A stretch of 64,000 nt of DNA from Candidatus Sumerlaeota bacterium (GCA_030156535.1 JASGMJ010000010.1:62001-126000), one strand, 5' to 3'; positions 25,707 to 35,452 are shown, numbered from the stretch's first letter. Notes: a model not told the origin generated them from the letters alone. Numbers and translations: made by a program.

Positions 25707-26074
25707 TCCTTGGCTCCGGTGTGAAAGGGAAAGGTTAGCTCCCAGTCTGCCTCATGAAAGGAGATGCAGAAGAAAGCGGGATGCTTCTTAGGTCGCCGGT
25801 CGCGAATCTTGATGTAGACCAAAGTGTCCGAAAGCTCTATTCCGAAGATCCAAATGTCTCCGGGCCTCTTCTTATCGTCTGGTTCCGGACCTGCAGCGTA
25901 CTCCTCTACCTGCAGTTCGCCAAGCAGAAGGAGGATATCCTCTTTCGTGAGGAGATGCCGCAGCCGGAACTCAAGGTTTTTATCTCTATCAGCGGCAAAG
26001 TGAACACGTTCTTCGGCCAGCGCCCTCCGTAGCGCGACAAGGAAGTCTTCCACCGACGCTCGTGATGCGGCCAA
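25703..26074 (-). CDS. mqsR: MqsR-type toxin of the TAC module
   Basis: A 123-residue protein that I assign to the MqsR family of mRNA interferases from its gene order (directly before an MqsA-type antitoxin) and its C-terminal half: GPEPDDKKRPGDIWIFGIEL, then VYIKIRD, then FFCISFHEAD and LTFPF. The VYIKI strand corresponds to VYLKI of E. coli MqsR. It would cleave mRNA and arrest growth when the antitoxin is lost. The start is TTG at 26074, with GAGAGGG 7 bases upstream; no ATG is available before the conserved region. The Shine-Dalgarno sequence can pair with CCTCT upstream of it. Confidence 0.75.
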   Translation of the reverse strand: MAASRASVEDFLVALRRALAEERVHFAADRDKNLEFRLRHLLTKEDILLLLGELQVEEYAAGPEPDDKKRPGDIWIFGIELSDTLVYIKIRDRRPKKHPAFFCISFHEADWELTFPFHTGAKE

Positions 26075-26082
26075 GTGACTGC

Positions 26083-26099
26083 CCTCTCATGATCAGAGG
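26083..26099 (-). promoter_or_regulatory. small hairpin enclosing the toxin ribosome-binding site
   Basis: On the minus-strand mRNA, CCTCT and AGAGG (5 bp, 7-base loop GATCATG) flank each other, and AGAGG is the Shine-Dalgarno sequence of the TTG-started toxin. It could lower toxin translation. Confidence 0.35.
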
Positions 26100-26147
26100 C
26101 TACCGTGCGCGCGCAGTTCTTGGTACCGCTCCCGTCACCTTGCTGCG

Positions 26148-26181
26148 CTTATCATATGGTAAGCCGAGGCCGGCGAGTCAA
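26148..26181 (-). promoter_or_regulatory. putative promoter and operator of the TAC operon
   Basis: On the minus strand, TTGACT (26176-26181) and TATGAT (26151-26156) form a promoter with a 19-base spacer. The -10 box lies inside an imperfect 16-bp palindrome, CTTATCATATGGTAAG (26148-26163, 14 of 16 bases self-complementary), a suitable operator for autorepression by the HTH antitoxin. It is 75 bases upstream of the toxin start. Confidence 0.5.
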
Positions 26182-26422
26182 CCCCAACAGGCAGTTTTCT
26201 CGCGACACAATCAAACCCGCTTTATCCCGCCCGCATCCAAGGCGCAAGAGTCACTGTGCGGCAGGGATGGGAGAAAGCTAAGCGGAAACCGTCCGCGAGA
26301 CACGCCACCCACCTTTAGCTCGATATGCACATATTGAACGTGGTCACAGGTCGAGGTGTATGGGAGGGCGAATGCGTGCCAGAATTTCCGTCGGAACTCG
26401 TGGCCAACTCTCTTAGGATGAA
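26182..26422. other. gap between TAC promoter and tRNA-Arg
   Basis: About 240 bases with no gene recognised. It is next to the 3' end of tRNA-Arg, the usual integration side for islands, but no copy of the tRNA 3' end and no integrase were found. Confidence 0.35.
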
Positions 26423-26500
26423 TGGCGCGCCCGGAGGGATTTGAACCCCCGACACCTGGAACCGGAATCCAGTGCTCTATCCGGGCTGAGCTACGGGCGC
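26423..26500 (-). tRNA. tRNA-Arg(CCG)
   Basis: Cloverleaf on the minus strand: acceptor GCGCCCG / CGGGCGC, D arm GCTCAGCCCGGATAGAGC, anticodon stem-loop CTGGA-TTCCGGT-TCCAG with anticodon CCG, and T arm GGGGGTTCAAATCCCTC. The discriminator base is G, followed by encoded CCA at 26425-26423. It reads the CGG arginine codon. Its 3' end faces the TAC patch. Confidence 0.95.
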
Positions 26501-26596
26501 GCAAAGCACGAGGGGAAGGCCGAGGAGGCCATCCGCCGGAAGGGAGCTAGGGCTAGGCCGCCCCCCCGCTCAGGTCAACGCCAATCGCGCCGTCCG

Positions 26597-28030
26597 TCAC
26601 GAACGGGGCGCCTCGCCATCGAGGCGGATCAGGCTGACGGACTCCGACGCGCCGAGCACGGTGTATGGCATTGCGCGCGAGTCGAGGCGCTTGAGCAGTT
26701 TCGTCTTGATGAGGTAGAGTGACCCGAAGCGCTCGGCCGGGTCCAGCGTCTCAAGGTCCTCGACGTGATCGAGTCCGGGATCGTGCACCGTTCGGTTCAG
26801 GTAGAACGAAATGCCGTGATACGGCCCCGTCATCAGCCAGAAGACTTTGCGTCCCTCGTCGTCCTTGCCGAACGCCGGCGCGAGCGCCCGCGCGTCATCG
26901 CGGAAGACTTTCCCGCTGCCGATGGTGTCCGGCGTTGCCCGCGCGAAGAGCAGAACGCCCAGCCAGGCGCACAGCGTGGCCGCGACAAGGCGCCGGCGCG
27001 GTGCGGCGCCCGTCACGAAGCGCTCGACGCTTCGGCCCAGCAGCTTGCCCAGGAGCAACGACAGCGGCAGAAACAGCGGCAGCATGTACAGCGGCATCCG
27101 TGACTTTGCGAAGACGAAGATCGCCAGCGGCACCAGCAGCCAAATGAGGCAGAAGACCAGCCAGAGGGGGAGCGGTCCGGCCGTTCTCGCACGCCGGGCG
27201 GCAAGAAAGGACTTCACGCGCAGGAAGGCGTCCTTCCACAGGAACACCCACGGAAACGGGCCGAGCAGCAGAATCGCTGCGTACTCCAGCGGCGAGTTGT
27301 TCCGCTCGTGTTCCGTCGTCAGTATGCGGTTTACCACTTCGCCCTTCACGAAGTACTCCAGCAGCGAAGCATCCCGCGCGATCATCCATAGAAACCACCA
27401 GAGCCCCGCGCCCACCATCAGCGGTACGCCCAGCCAGGTACGCAACGGCGCCGGGCGTTCCCCACGCCGAAGAAATATCGCGGCCACGGGAATCAGGTGG
27501 AGCCATGCCGGCGGACCCTTGGCCATGAAGGCGACCCCGAAGCTCAGCCAGAAGGCCAGCAAACACCATTGGCACCGGCTCTTCCAGTAGGTCCACAACG
27601 CCGCCATGCCCGCAGCCACAAGGAACGTGAGGAACGGGTCCGTCGTCAGGACGAAGGAGGCGATGGAGGAGAACCCGCTCGTCGCGAAGACAATGCTGGC
27701 ACCAAGGGCCTCGTACCTGCCGAAGCCCATGCCCGTTGCGATCAGAAAAACGCAGGCGGTCGTTCCCGCGAAGAGAAAAGCCAGCGGCAGACGGGCTCCC
27801 CAGGCGTTGACGCCAAAAACCTTCATCCCGCCCGCAATCGCCCAGTACGCCAGCGGCGGCTTCGTCAGGTGCCGGTGCCCGTGAAGCTGCGGCACCATCC
27901 ACTCGCCGGTTTCGATCATCTCGCGCGCCGTCTCGCCATAGCGCGACTCGCTGCTTTCGCGTAACGAACGTCCTCCCCAGAACGCGAAGGAGAAGAGCAG
28001 CAGAACGGCGATCAGAACGGAACGGCGCAT
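26597..28030 (-). CDS. GT39/ArnT-like membrane glycosyltransferase
   Basis: A 477-residue polytopic protein of the PMT/ArnT class, which moves a sugar from a polyprenyl-phosphate carrier to a lipid or protein on the outer side of the inner membrane. Typical features are an acidic first loop with E-S-R-Y-G-E (residues about 25-34), HLTKPPLAYW (about 54-63) and some 10-12 hydrophobic spans. The acceptor cannot be named; lipid A or surface glycan is plausible. It is the last gene of a three-gene operon; its start lies 3 bases after the stop of the VTT gene. The preceding GT2 enzyme would make the sugar carrier. Confidence 0.88.
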   Translation of the reverse strand: MRRSVLIAVLLLFSFAFWGGRSLRESSESRYGETAREMIETGEWMVPQLHGHRHLTKPPLAYWAIAGGMKVFGVNAWGARLPLAFLFAGTTACVFLIATGMGFGRYEALGASIVFATSGFSSIASFVLTTDPFLTFLVAAGMAALWTYWKSRCQWCLLAFWLSFGVAFMAKGPPAWLHLIPVAAIFLRRGERPAPLRTWLGVPLMVGAGLWWFLWMIARDASLLEYFVKGEVVNRILTTEHERNNSPLEYAAILLLGPFPWVFLWKDAFLRVKSFLAARRARTAGPLPLWLVFCLIWLLVPLAIFVFAKSRMPLYMLPLFLPLSLLLGKLLGRSVERFVTGAAPRRRLVAATLCAWLGVLLFARATPDTIGSGKVFRDDARALAPAFGKDDEGRKVFWLMTGPYHGISFYLNRTVHDPGLDHVEDLETLDPAERFGSLYLIKTKLLKRLDSRAMPYTVLGASESVSLIRLDGEAPRS

Positions 28031-28033
28031 GGA

Positions 28034-28753
28034 TTACTCGGTCACTTTCCGCTGACGGGACAGGCGCGGCCAGAGCCGGAGAATCAGCAGTGGCTGTGCG
28101 AGAAGGAACACGATCGCTGCAACGAGGAGCTGGCCGTGGTTTTTGCCTGCGGCCCCGCTGCCAAAGAGGACGAACGAAATCGTGAGCGGAAGAAAGCCGA
28201 TTGCCGACGCAGCAAGGAACGCTGCAATGGGGGTCCTCATGGCTCCGAAGATCAGGTTCATCAGCGTCCCGTTCATGAACGGAATCAGGCGCGCGAACAA
28301 CACCCACCAGAAGGCGTCGCGCCGCACGCGCCCCTTCCACTTGTTATAGACGCCCTCCAGGCGCCGCTTCACCACGCCGCTCAGGACCGATCTCCCAATC
28401 TCGTAATTCATCAACGAACCGAGCAGCGCCCCGAGGTACGCCAGCACCGAGCCCTCCAGTGCGCCGAACAGCGTACCGGCCACGACGGCGAGCCATGTGC
28501 GCGGAAACCCCAGCCCCACGAGCACCGCTCCGCCCGCCACGACCAGGAAAAATCTATACGGCGACCCGGAAAAACCTTCCTCGCTGCGCAGGTGTGCGCG
28601 CAGCCAGGGCACGTCGAAAAGGTGCTCGCGAACGACCGGCAGATGCAGCACGAAGGCCGCTCCGGCGAAGAAGGCGGAGAGCATTGCAACGCGCAGAAGG
28701 TCGTGGGCGAGACGCGGCTTCGCAACCACCCCGGACGGCGGTTCGAGACTCAT
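28034..28753 (-). CDS. VTT-domain (TVP38/TMEM64 family) membrane protein
   Basis: A 239-residue inner-membrane protein of the TVP38/TMEM64 (DedA-related) family, thought to move or flip lipids. The signature region GTLFGALEGSVLAYLGALLG is followed by YEIGR and, later, ARLIPFMNGTLMNLIFGA. There are about six hydrophobic segments. The ATG at 28753 overlaps the stop of the upstream GT2 gene (ATGA), making the longer glycine-rich upstream reading frame unlikely. Position between a polyprenyl-sugar synthase and a lipid-sugar transferase suggests it may recycle or flip the lipid carrier; that is inference. Confidence 0.88.
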   Translation of the reverse strand: MSLEPPSGVVAKPRLAHDLLRVAMLSAFFAGAAFVLHLPVVREHLFDVPWLRAHLRSEEGFSGSPYRFFLVVAGGAVLVGLGFPRTWLAVVAGTLFGALEGSVLAYLGALLGSLMNYEIGRSVLSGVVKRRLEGVYNKWKGRVRRDAFWWVLFARLIPFMNGTLMNLIFGAMRTPIAAFLAASAIGFLPLTISFVLFGSGAAGKNHGQLLVAAIVFLLAQPLLILRLWPRLSRQRKVTE

Positions 28754-29493
28754 CGGGGTGGACGTGCCTCCTCCACCCGGTAGTTGAATGCCCTGTGCTT
28801 CAGCCATAGCACCCCCGCCAGATCCGCCAGTCCCACCCACAGACGGCTATTGATTCCGCCACCGTACTTGCTCGTGCCCCGTTTCCTTTCGCGATGAGCC
28901 ACGGGCAACTGCACCACCCGGTAGCCGTGCATCTGGAAGAGCGCGGGATAGAAGCGGTGCGAATTGCGAAAGAGGCAGACGTGCAGCATCGGTGCGCGCT
29001 GGAAAACCTTCAGCCCGCACCCGGTGTCCACAATGCCATCGCGAAGGATTCCAGAGCGCACCAGATAGGCGATTCTGCTGGAGAGCTTGCGGATCACGCC
29101 ATCGCGGCGTCTCTTGCGGATGCCTGCCACCATGTCCGCGCGGCGCCGTTTCAACTCGTCGAGTGCCTTCGGAATGTCCGCCGGATCGTTCTGCCCGTCG
29201 CCGTCAAGCGTGGCGATCACCGTGCCCCGCGCGGCGCGAAACCCTGCTGCCAGAGCAGCGGACTGGCCGCTGTTCGGAACGAGGTGCAGGGCGCGGACCC
29301 GGGTATCGCGCCGTGCCAGTGCATCGGCCCGTTCCCCCGTGCGGTCGCGCGAACCGTCATCCACCAGGATCAGTTCGAAGGTCGTGCTTTCCTGCGCTCC
29401 CATCACGGCAAGCACCTCGGACGCGGTGGGCCCGATGTTCACCTCTTCATTGTAGAACGGGATAACGATGCTGAGGTCGGGCGTGTAGTTCAT
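28750..29493 (-). CDS. GT2 glycosyltransferase, polyprenyl-phosphate sugar synthase type
   Basis: A 247-residue GT-A enzyme of the DPM1/GtrB group without C-terminal membrane spans. Motifs: LSIVIPFYNEEVNI, the nucleotide-sugar site ELILVDDGSRD, the metal-binding ATLDGDGQNDPADIP, and HRERKRGTSKYGG near the C-terminus. It would load a sugar onto undecaprenyl phosphate on the cytoplasmic face, feeding the GT39 protein encoded two genes downstream. The start was taken at MNYTPD because the longer frame is upstream of the conserved fold; the ribosome site is weak. Confidence 0.92.
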   Translation of the reverse strand: MNYTPDLSIVIPFYNEEVNIGPTASEVLAVMGAQESTTFELILVDDGSRDRTGERADALARRDTRVRALHLVPNSGQSAALAAGFRAARGTVIATLDGDGQNDPADIPKALDELKRRRADMVAGIRKRRRDGVIRKLSSRIAYLVRSGILRDGIVDTGCGLKVFQRAPMLHVCLFRNSHRFYPALFQMHGYRVVQLPVAHRERKRGTSKYGGGINSRLWVGLADLAGVLWLKHRAFNYRVEEARPPR

Positions 29494-29676
29494 GGAAGAA
29501 CGATCTCGCGGGTGACGTGCATTCGGTGTCACCCGCAGGGGGCAATATCCGTGCCACGCGAGCCTGATGGAATTCTCGACCGGACGCTTGCACCGGCGCG
29601 GCACTTCGCCGGTTGCCTTCCCCCCCCGCCCTGACTGACAAACGGCTCGTCGGCCATCTGCCCGAAGGCTCTTCCC

Positions 29677-30642
29677 GTGTCTGCTGCTCCGCCCGTTCTC
29701 GACACCACCCGTGCCCAGCGTGCTGTCGCGCTGGCCGCTGTCGTGTCGGTGGCCCTGGCCGCCGTCAAGATCACGACGGGTGTCGCCGGGTCATCCTACG
29801 CGCTGATTGCCGACGGCATTGAGTCGATTGCCGACAGTGCCAGCTCCCTGCTCGTGCTTGCCGCGCTGTGGTACTCCACGCGCCCGCCGGACAAGAACCA
29901 CCCCTACGGCCACGGCAAGGCCGAGAGCCTGGCCGCCGTCGTGGTGGCGGGGGCGTTGCTCGCGGCGGCCGCCACAATCGCCTGGCAGGCACTTCACGAA
30001 ATCCGCGACCCGCACGGCGCGCCCGAGTGGTTCACGCTCCCCGTGCTCGTGGGCGTCGTCGTGGTGAAGATTTTTCTCTTCCGTCAACTTGCGCGCATCG
30101 GGGGCGAGCACCGTTCCACGGCCATGCAGTCCGACGCCTGGCATCATGCCTCGGACGCGATAACGTCGGTTGCCGCGTTCATCGGCATTTCCGTGGCCCT
30201 GTTTGCGGGCGAAGGATGGGAGACGGCCGACGACTGGGCTGCCCTGGCTGCCTGCTCCATCATCGTCTTCAACGGCCTGCGCCTGCTGCGTACGGGCGTC
30301 AACGAGCTCATGGACGGCGCCGTCAGCACGGCCGAGAAGGACGACCTGCGCACCATCGCCGCCAACGTGGAGGGCGTGCGCGCCATCGAGAAAATGCGCG
30401 TGCGCAAGAGCGGCACCGCCTGCCTGATGGACATCCACGTGGAAGTCGATGCCGACGCCACCGTCGAGGCCGGACACGACATCGCACGGGCCGTCAAGTT
30501 CGCCCTGCTCGACAGCCCGCATCGCGTGATCGACGTCATCGTTCACATCGAACCGTGGCACCCGGACGAGGAAGAGCGCCCTCTCAGTGCACCACCCAGG
30601 CAGTCGGAGGGAGCGGCTTCGGCGCCGCCGGAACAACCTTGA
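29677..30642 (+). CDS. cation diffusion facilitator family metal transporter
   Basis: A 321-residue inner-membrane antiporter that expels divalent metals (zinc, iron, manganese or cadmium) in exchange for protons. Motifs: YALIADGIESIADSAS in span 2, the HPYGHGKAES loop, and the span-5 metal site SDAWHHASDAITS; a cytoplasmic C-terminal domain follows from about residue 210. The usual metal-site His of span 2 is replaced in ADGIESIAD, so metal choice is uncertain. The start is GTG at 29677, with GAAGG upstream. The last 59 bases overlap the 3' end of the convergent golvesin-domain gene. Confidence 0.93.
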   Translation: MSAAPPVLDTTRAQRAVALAAVVSVALAAVKITTGVAGSSYALIADGIESIADSASSLLVLAALWYSTRPPDKNHPYGHGKAESLAAVVVAGALLAAAATIAWQALHEIRDPHGAPEWFTLPVLVGVVVVKIFLFRQLARIGGEHRSTAMQSDAWHHASDAITSVAAFIGISVALFAGEGWETADDWAALAACSIIVFNGLRLLRTGVNELMDGAVSTAEKDDLRTIAANVEGVRAIEKMRVRKSGTACLMDIHVEVDADATVEAGHDIARAVKFALLDSPHRVIDVIVHIEPWHPDEEERPLSAPPRQSEGAASAPPEQP

Positions 30643-32398
30643 TGCCGAACGGTAGCGAGGAGTTGCCGAGCACTGTGAAGCGCACCGCAACGTAGCGCTC
30701 GCCGCACGGCGGCAACGTGATGGGTCCGCCCACGGGATCGAGCAGCGAATCGAACAACTGCCCGTCGGCCTGCGACGGCCCCGCCCACGCCGTGGATACC
30801 GCAACGGCGTCCACGTCCGCATCGCTCAGCGGCAACGCGGAGGACGCCACGCGCCACGCCAGCCCGATGTCCGCGCCGCTGCGCCCGAAGGTAATGTCGA
30901 ACGCCTTTGCTTCGGACGGATTGCGGTTCACCAGATGGAACTGCACGCGGTAGTCCACCATGTAGTTGCCAATGGTGTCGCCGTGCGCAAAACCCGGATG
31001 GCGGACCATGGGAACCGTCTGGCGCCCCGCCGGGCAGGAGAACGCCTGGATCTGCGAGAGCGCCATCTGGAGCGAGACGCCCGAAGGCGTGAGCGCTGCT
31101 GCGTCGAGCGTCACGGCCTCGCCGCGCCACTGGAAGTTCGGGAAGACGCCGACGGCGCGCCTCAGTTCGAACGCCCCGGGCGTCGTCGTGATCGGCACAC
31201 TGTCGGCCGATGTTGCCGCCACGTTCAGGAGCGACGCCGCCGACGCCGCAATGCCCGACGTGTTCCCCGAAGGAATCGCGACGACGGACACCACGAGGTT
31301 CGTGTTCGCATCGGCGTTCAGCACGTCTGCCCGAAGCATTCCGAAGCAGTTGACGTTCGCGTCGATGGTCGCCCCAAAGCCGCCGAAGTTGTTCGAGTAC
31401 CCCACCGGCGCTCCGCCGCCCGCGGGAATCGTCACCGTGTCGTAGCGAGTATCCAGATTTTCCTCCATCCACCGCCGCCCCAGGTTCGACTCCATCTCGT
31501 GGATGTTGCCGATCAGCCCCTGTGTGACGATTACCTGGCGCGGGCGGATCGTCACGGCCTGCGGGCCTTCGTTCTGAACGTACACGACGATGCGGCGCGG
31601 CGCCGACCCGTCGCCCGGCTGGGTGATGTGGAAGAGGAACAGATCGAAATCGTCGTCGATCGTTGTGAAGCCACTCGTGGTGGTTTGCGTGCGCAGAGCG
31701 AGCGGTACGGTGTTGCCCGCGTCAGGGGGAAGAACCGCACGCGTGGAATAGAGAACGCCGGTTGACGAGAAAAGCTCGGGGAGATCGGAATGAATGGCCC
31801 ACTTGGCGCCGGGGTGCGGCTCGGGTGCGCCGGGCAGATCGAGTCCGAAACAATTCCCCGATCCCCCGAGCGACGGAATCGTGGTGGGCTCGGCGGCGCA
31901 CGGCTCGATCGGATCCGTTGGCCTCAGAAAGACCCAGCGAATGGCGTCGGCGGAAACGTAGGTTCCCGACGCCGCCTGATTTGTCAGCTCCACGGACGCC
32001 GCGCCCTGATTCAGGGTGAACGTGCCGAGGCGATTCCACCGTGAGCTGTTCGTCGTCTGATCCTGTGTCACGGTTGAAGAGCCCAGTGGCGTGATGACCT
32101 CGTAAGGCGCGTCGGTCGCGCGGTTCGACGAGGCAACCCACCAGGCGTACACGTCGTACTCGCCGTCGGCGGGGAGTTGCGCCGTCCAGCGCACGCGCTG
32201 CTCGCTGCCACCCACATCGGTGACCAGCGAGTTCGTGCCGTAGTACCCCGAATTGGATGATGCGAACCAAAATCCCGAGACCTTCTGGAATCCGGCGTCG
32301 ATGTTATCGACGATGACTTCCTGCGCGGTGGCCGTCGTGGCCAAGGCAACAACCTGCGCGATCATGCCGATGATCGGTGAGAAAAGCGTTCTGGACAG
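30584..32398 (-). CDS. secreted protein with golvesin-like domain
   Basis: A protein of about 604 residues. After a signal peptide ending ATTATA-Q comes a domain matching the golvesin C-terminal type: VIVDNIDAGFQKVSG, SGYYGTNSLV and LPADGEYDVYAWWVASSN. The rest (about 170-600) is beta-rich and unrecognised. The start is uncertain: no ATG/GTG/TTG suits the signal peptide, while a CTG at 32398 lies 10 bases after GGGGGGAGGG and gives a normal basic-plus-hydrophobic signal. ATG at 32365 would leave a signal without a basic end, and ATG at 32524 would overlap the neighbouring gene. Probable surface or matrix protein. Confidence 0.75.
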   Translation of the reverse strand: MSRTLFSPIIGMIAQVVALATTATAQEVIVDNIDAGFQKVSGFWFASSNSGYYGTNSLVTDVGGSEQRVRWTAQLPADGEYDVYAWWVASSNRATDAPYEVITPLGSSTVTQDQTTNSSRWNRLGTFTLNQGAASVELTNQAASGTYVSADAIRWVFLRPTDPIEPCAAEPTTIPSLGGSGNCFGLDLPGAPEPHPGAKWAIHSDLPELFSSTGVLYSTRAVLPPDAGNTVPLALRTQTTTSGFTTIDDDFDLFLFHITQPGDGSAPRRIVVYVQNEGPQAVTIRPRQVIVTQGLIGNIHEMESNLGRRWMEENLDTRYDTVTIPAGGGAPVGYSNNFGGFGATIDANVNCFGMLRADVLNADANTNLVVSVVAIPSGNTSGIAASAASLLNVAATSADSVPITTTPGAFELRRAVGVFPNFQWRGEAVTLDAAALTPSGVSLQMALSQIQAFSCPAGRQTVPMVRHPGFAHGDTIGNYMVDYRVQFHLVNRNPSEAKAFDITFGRSGADIGLAWRVASSALPLSDADVDAVAVSTAWAGPSQADGQLFDSLLDPVGGPITLPPCGERYVAVRFTVLGNSSLPFGIKVVPAAPKPLPPTAWVVH

Positions 32399-32457
32399 AA
32401 CGGTTCGGCCCTCCCCCCTGAAGACTGCGTGGGGTCTGGCCGTGCCGGCCACCGGGG

Positions 32458-34161
32458 TCAATCGGGATGGGGCGCGCCGTTGCAAGCAGGGGCGTTCACA
32501 CTCCCCCAAGTGAACCCGCTGCATTCCTTCTCGTGGAGGCGCTGAAGGTTGGAGCTCAACCGCATCCCATGAAAGAGTGCCAACATCAGTCCACTAAGGA
32601 ACAACGCGCTCTCAACCTGTGGTGGGCACGGACTTCCAAGGATTTCCTCGTTGAACATCAGATCGAGATGCAGGATGAGCAGAGCGTGGGCACCCAGCCA
32701 CCAGAGCGCCAAGCGTGGATGATCGGAGCGCAGGGACTCGGCACTGATCGTGAGGCAGATCAGGAAAATCATAAAGGGCGGAATGCCCAGGACCGAGACA
32801 AGAATCAACAACAAGAGGCTGCTTGCAGGGCGGGAGGAATAATAGTCCGAGATCGCCATCATGCCTGCGACGCTGACAATCATCCAGAGGGCGGATAGCA
32901 CAAGGAATGGCACAAGAACACGCTGGAGTGCGTGAAGGAGGTCCCCACAGACCATGGGGAGGCGCCCGTTGTTGTGCGCACGTATGTGGCCGAACTGATG
33001 ATGGGCTGCCCAAGCCGCCCCCAGGAAGGGGGCGAACAGGATTGAGAGAATGAATTGTTCAATAATTTCAGACCAGGTCTCTCCCTGCCAACCGCTATTC
33101 CAGCATACCCAAAGCCGTGGCAGCGACAGGATAGCCAGTGCCACCAGATACCATGCCGCACCTCTGAGCAGAAGGCCGGCGGGCCTTATGGGATAGCGGC
33201 GGGCCAGGGTGCGGCGACGACGTCCGGCTTCCTGCTTGTCAGCGGCATGCAACCGCCAGGCCTCGGCATGGCATTGGTCGGCAAGCTTCTCGTCGAAACA
33301 GGGACGGAGCAAGAGACGCGGGGTGAAACGCAGGGAGTCCAGGCATCCGCGAATGGAAAGTGCACCGAGCATCATCAGGAAGGAAAACACCAAGACGGGA
33401 GTTGCAAACGGCGTGAAGACTTCCACGACACCCGCCACATTGATGGAGGCGAGCAAGATGGGGAGCCAGATTGCTCCGGTGGCACCGATGACGATGAGAG
33501 ATGTTCGTGTCAGAGAGGCGATATTATGTCTGACGCGAAGTGCCGTCCGCACGATTGCCTGCCCGGCAATCCACGGCACCAAGAGTGTGCCCGACCCCGC
33601 CAAGAGAAGGATAGCGGCCAAGGAAGGCATGTCTCGCCATCTGGTTGACCACACTTCGGCCTCCGGCCCGCCGTTTGGTACGATGACGAGCAAGAGGATC
33701 ACGCAGCCCACCGACAGTCCGGTCAGCAGAAGCATCGTCAGGATGATGAGAGTGCGCAGGCCGGGATAGAGAAGCCCGAAGGCGATTGCATGTGGATGAG
33801 TGCCAGAGAGAGCGAGGTTGGTAGTGAAATCCCCATCTGCAAGTTCCGATGTCCGCGAATGGCAAAAGACCGTGGCCACCAAAGCGAATACCAAGGGGAC
33901 TTGGATGATGGGCAACGTCAGCCTGCGAGCCGTTTCCCGCGCTGCATACCCGCCCGAGAAGGGAAGCGTCAGGATGTCTGCGATCTCCACGGAAACACTG
34001 TGAGTCCAGAGAACGGCGAGCAGTACGAAGCCGGCATCCCACAACAAGGCTCGACGCATTCGGCGACGGCCCCACTCCGAGTCTCGCAGCAGTGGATTCG
34101 AATCCCGTTCCCGCCAGAGATAACGAAGGCGGCGGAATCGCCCCAGAGAGTCCGATGACAT
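32458..34161 (-). CDS. large polytopic membrane protein, unknown
   Basis: A 567-residue protein with roughly 10-12 hydrophobic spans and a basic cytoplasmic loop in the middle (DKQEAGRRRRTLARRYP). The N-terminus carries WRERDSNPLL before the first span, which recalls the short cytoplasmic tail of ABC-2-type permeases, but no ATPase is adjacent and the match is weak. No enzyme motif is seen. GC content and codon use look slightly lower than in the flanking genes. GGAGGGG lies 11 bases before the ATG. It is followed closely by the golvesin-domain gene on the same strand. Confidence 0.75.
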   Translation of the reverse strand: MSSDSLGRFRRLRYLWRERDSNPLLRDSEWGRRRMRRALLWDAGFVLLAVLWTHSVSVEIADILTLPFSGGYAARETARRLTLPIIQVPLVFALVATVFCHSRTSELADGDFTTNLALSGTHPHAIAFGLLYPGLRTLIILTMLLLTGLSVGCVILLLVIVPNGGPEAEVWSTRWRDMPSLAAILLLAGSGTLLVPWIAGQAIVRTALRVRHNIASLTRTSLIVIGATGAIWLPILLASINVAGVVEVFTPFATPVLVFSFLMMLGALSIRGCLDSLRFTPRLLLRPCFDEKLADQCHAEAWRLHAADKQEAGRRRRTLARRYPIRPAGLLLRGAAWYLVALAILSLPRLWVCWNSGWQGETWSEIIEQFILSILFAPFLGAAWAAHHQFGHIRAHNNGRLPMVCGDLLHALQRVLVPFLVLSALWMIVSVAGMMAISDYYSSRPASSLLLLILVSVLGIPPFMIFLICLTISAESLRSDHPRLALWWLGAHALLILHLDLMFNEEILGSPCPPQVESALFLSGLMLALFHGMRLSSNLQRLHEKECSGFTWGSVNAPACNGAPHPD

Positions 34162-34303
34162 GCCCCTTCATCCCCTCCGCATATTGGCGGGAGACTGCGG
34201 TGGAAACGAGGAGGGACGCCAGCGGGAAATCCTGCTGGCTGGCATGATTCAGGGAAACATGCGGGAGGCAGGCCAATCGGCCTCAGGAACCTCCCGGCTG
34301 TGC

Positions 34304-35452
<1,149 letters not shown>

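Noticed and set aside
26423-26440. Island attachment site at the 3' end of tRNA-Arg
   Set aside because: No second copy of the tRNA 3' end was found at the left side of the lower-GC patch, and no integrase gene is present.
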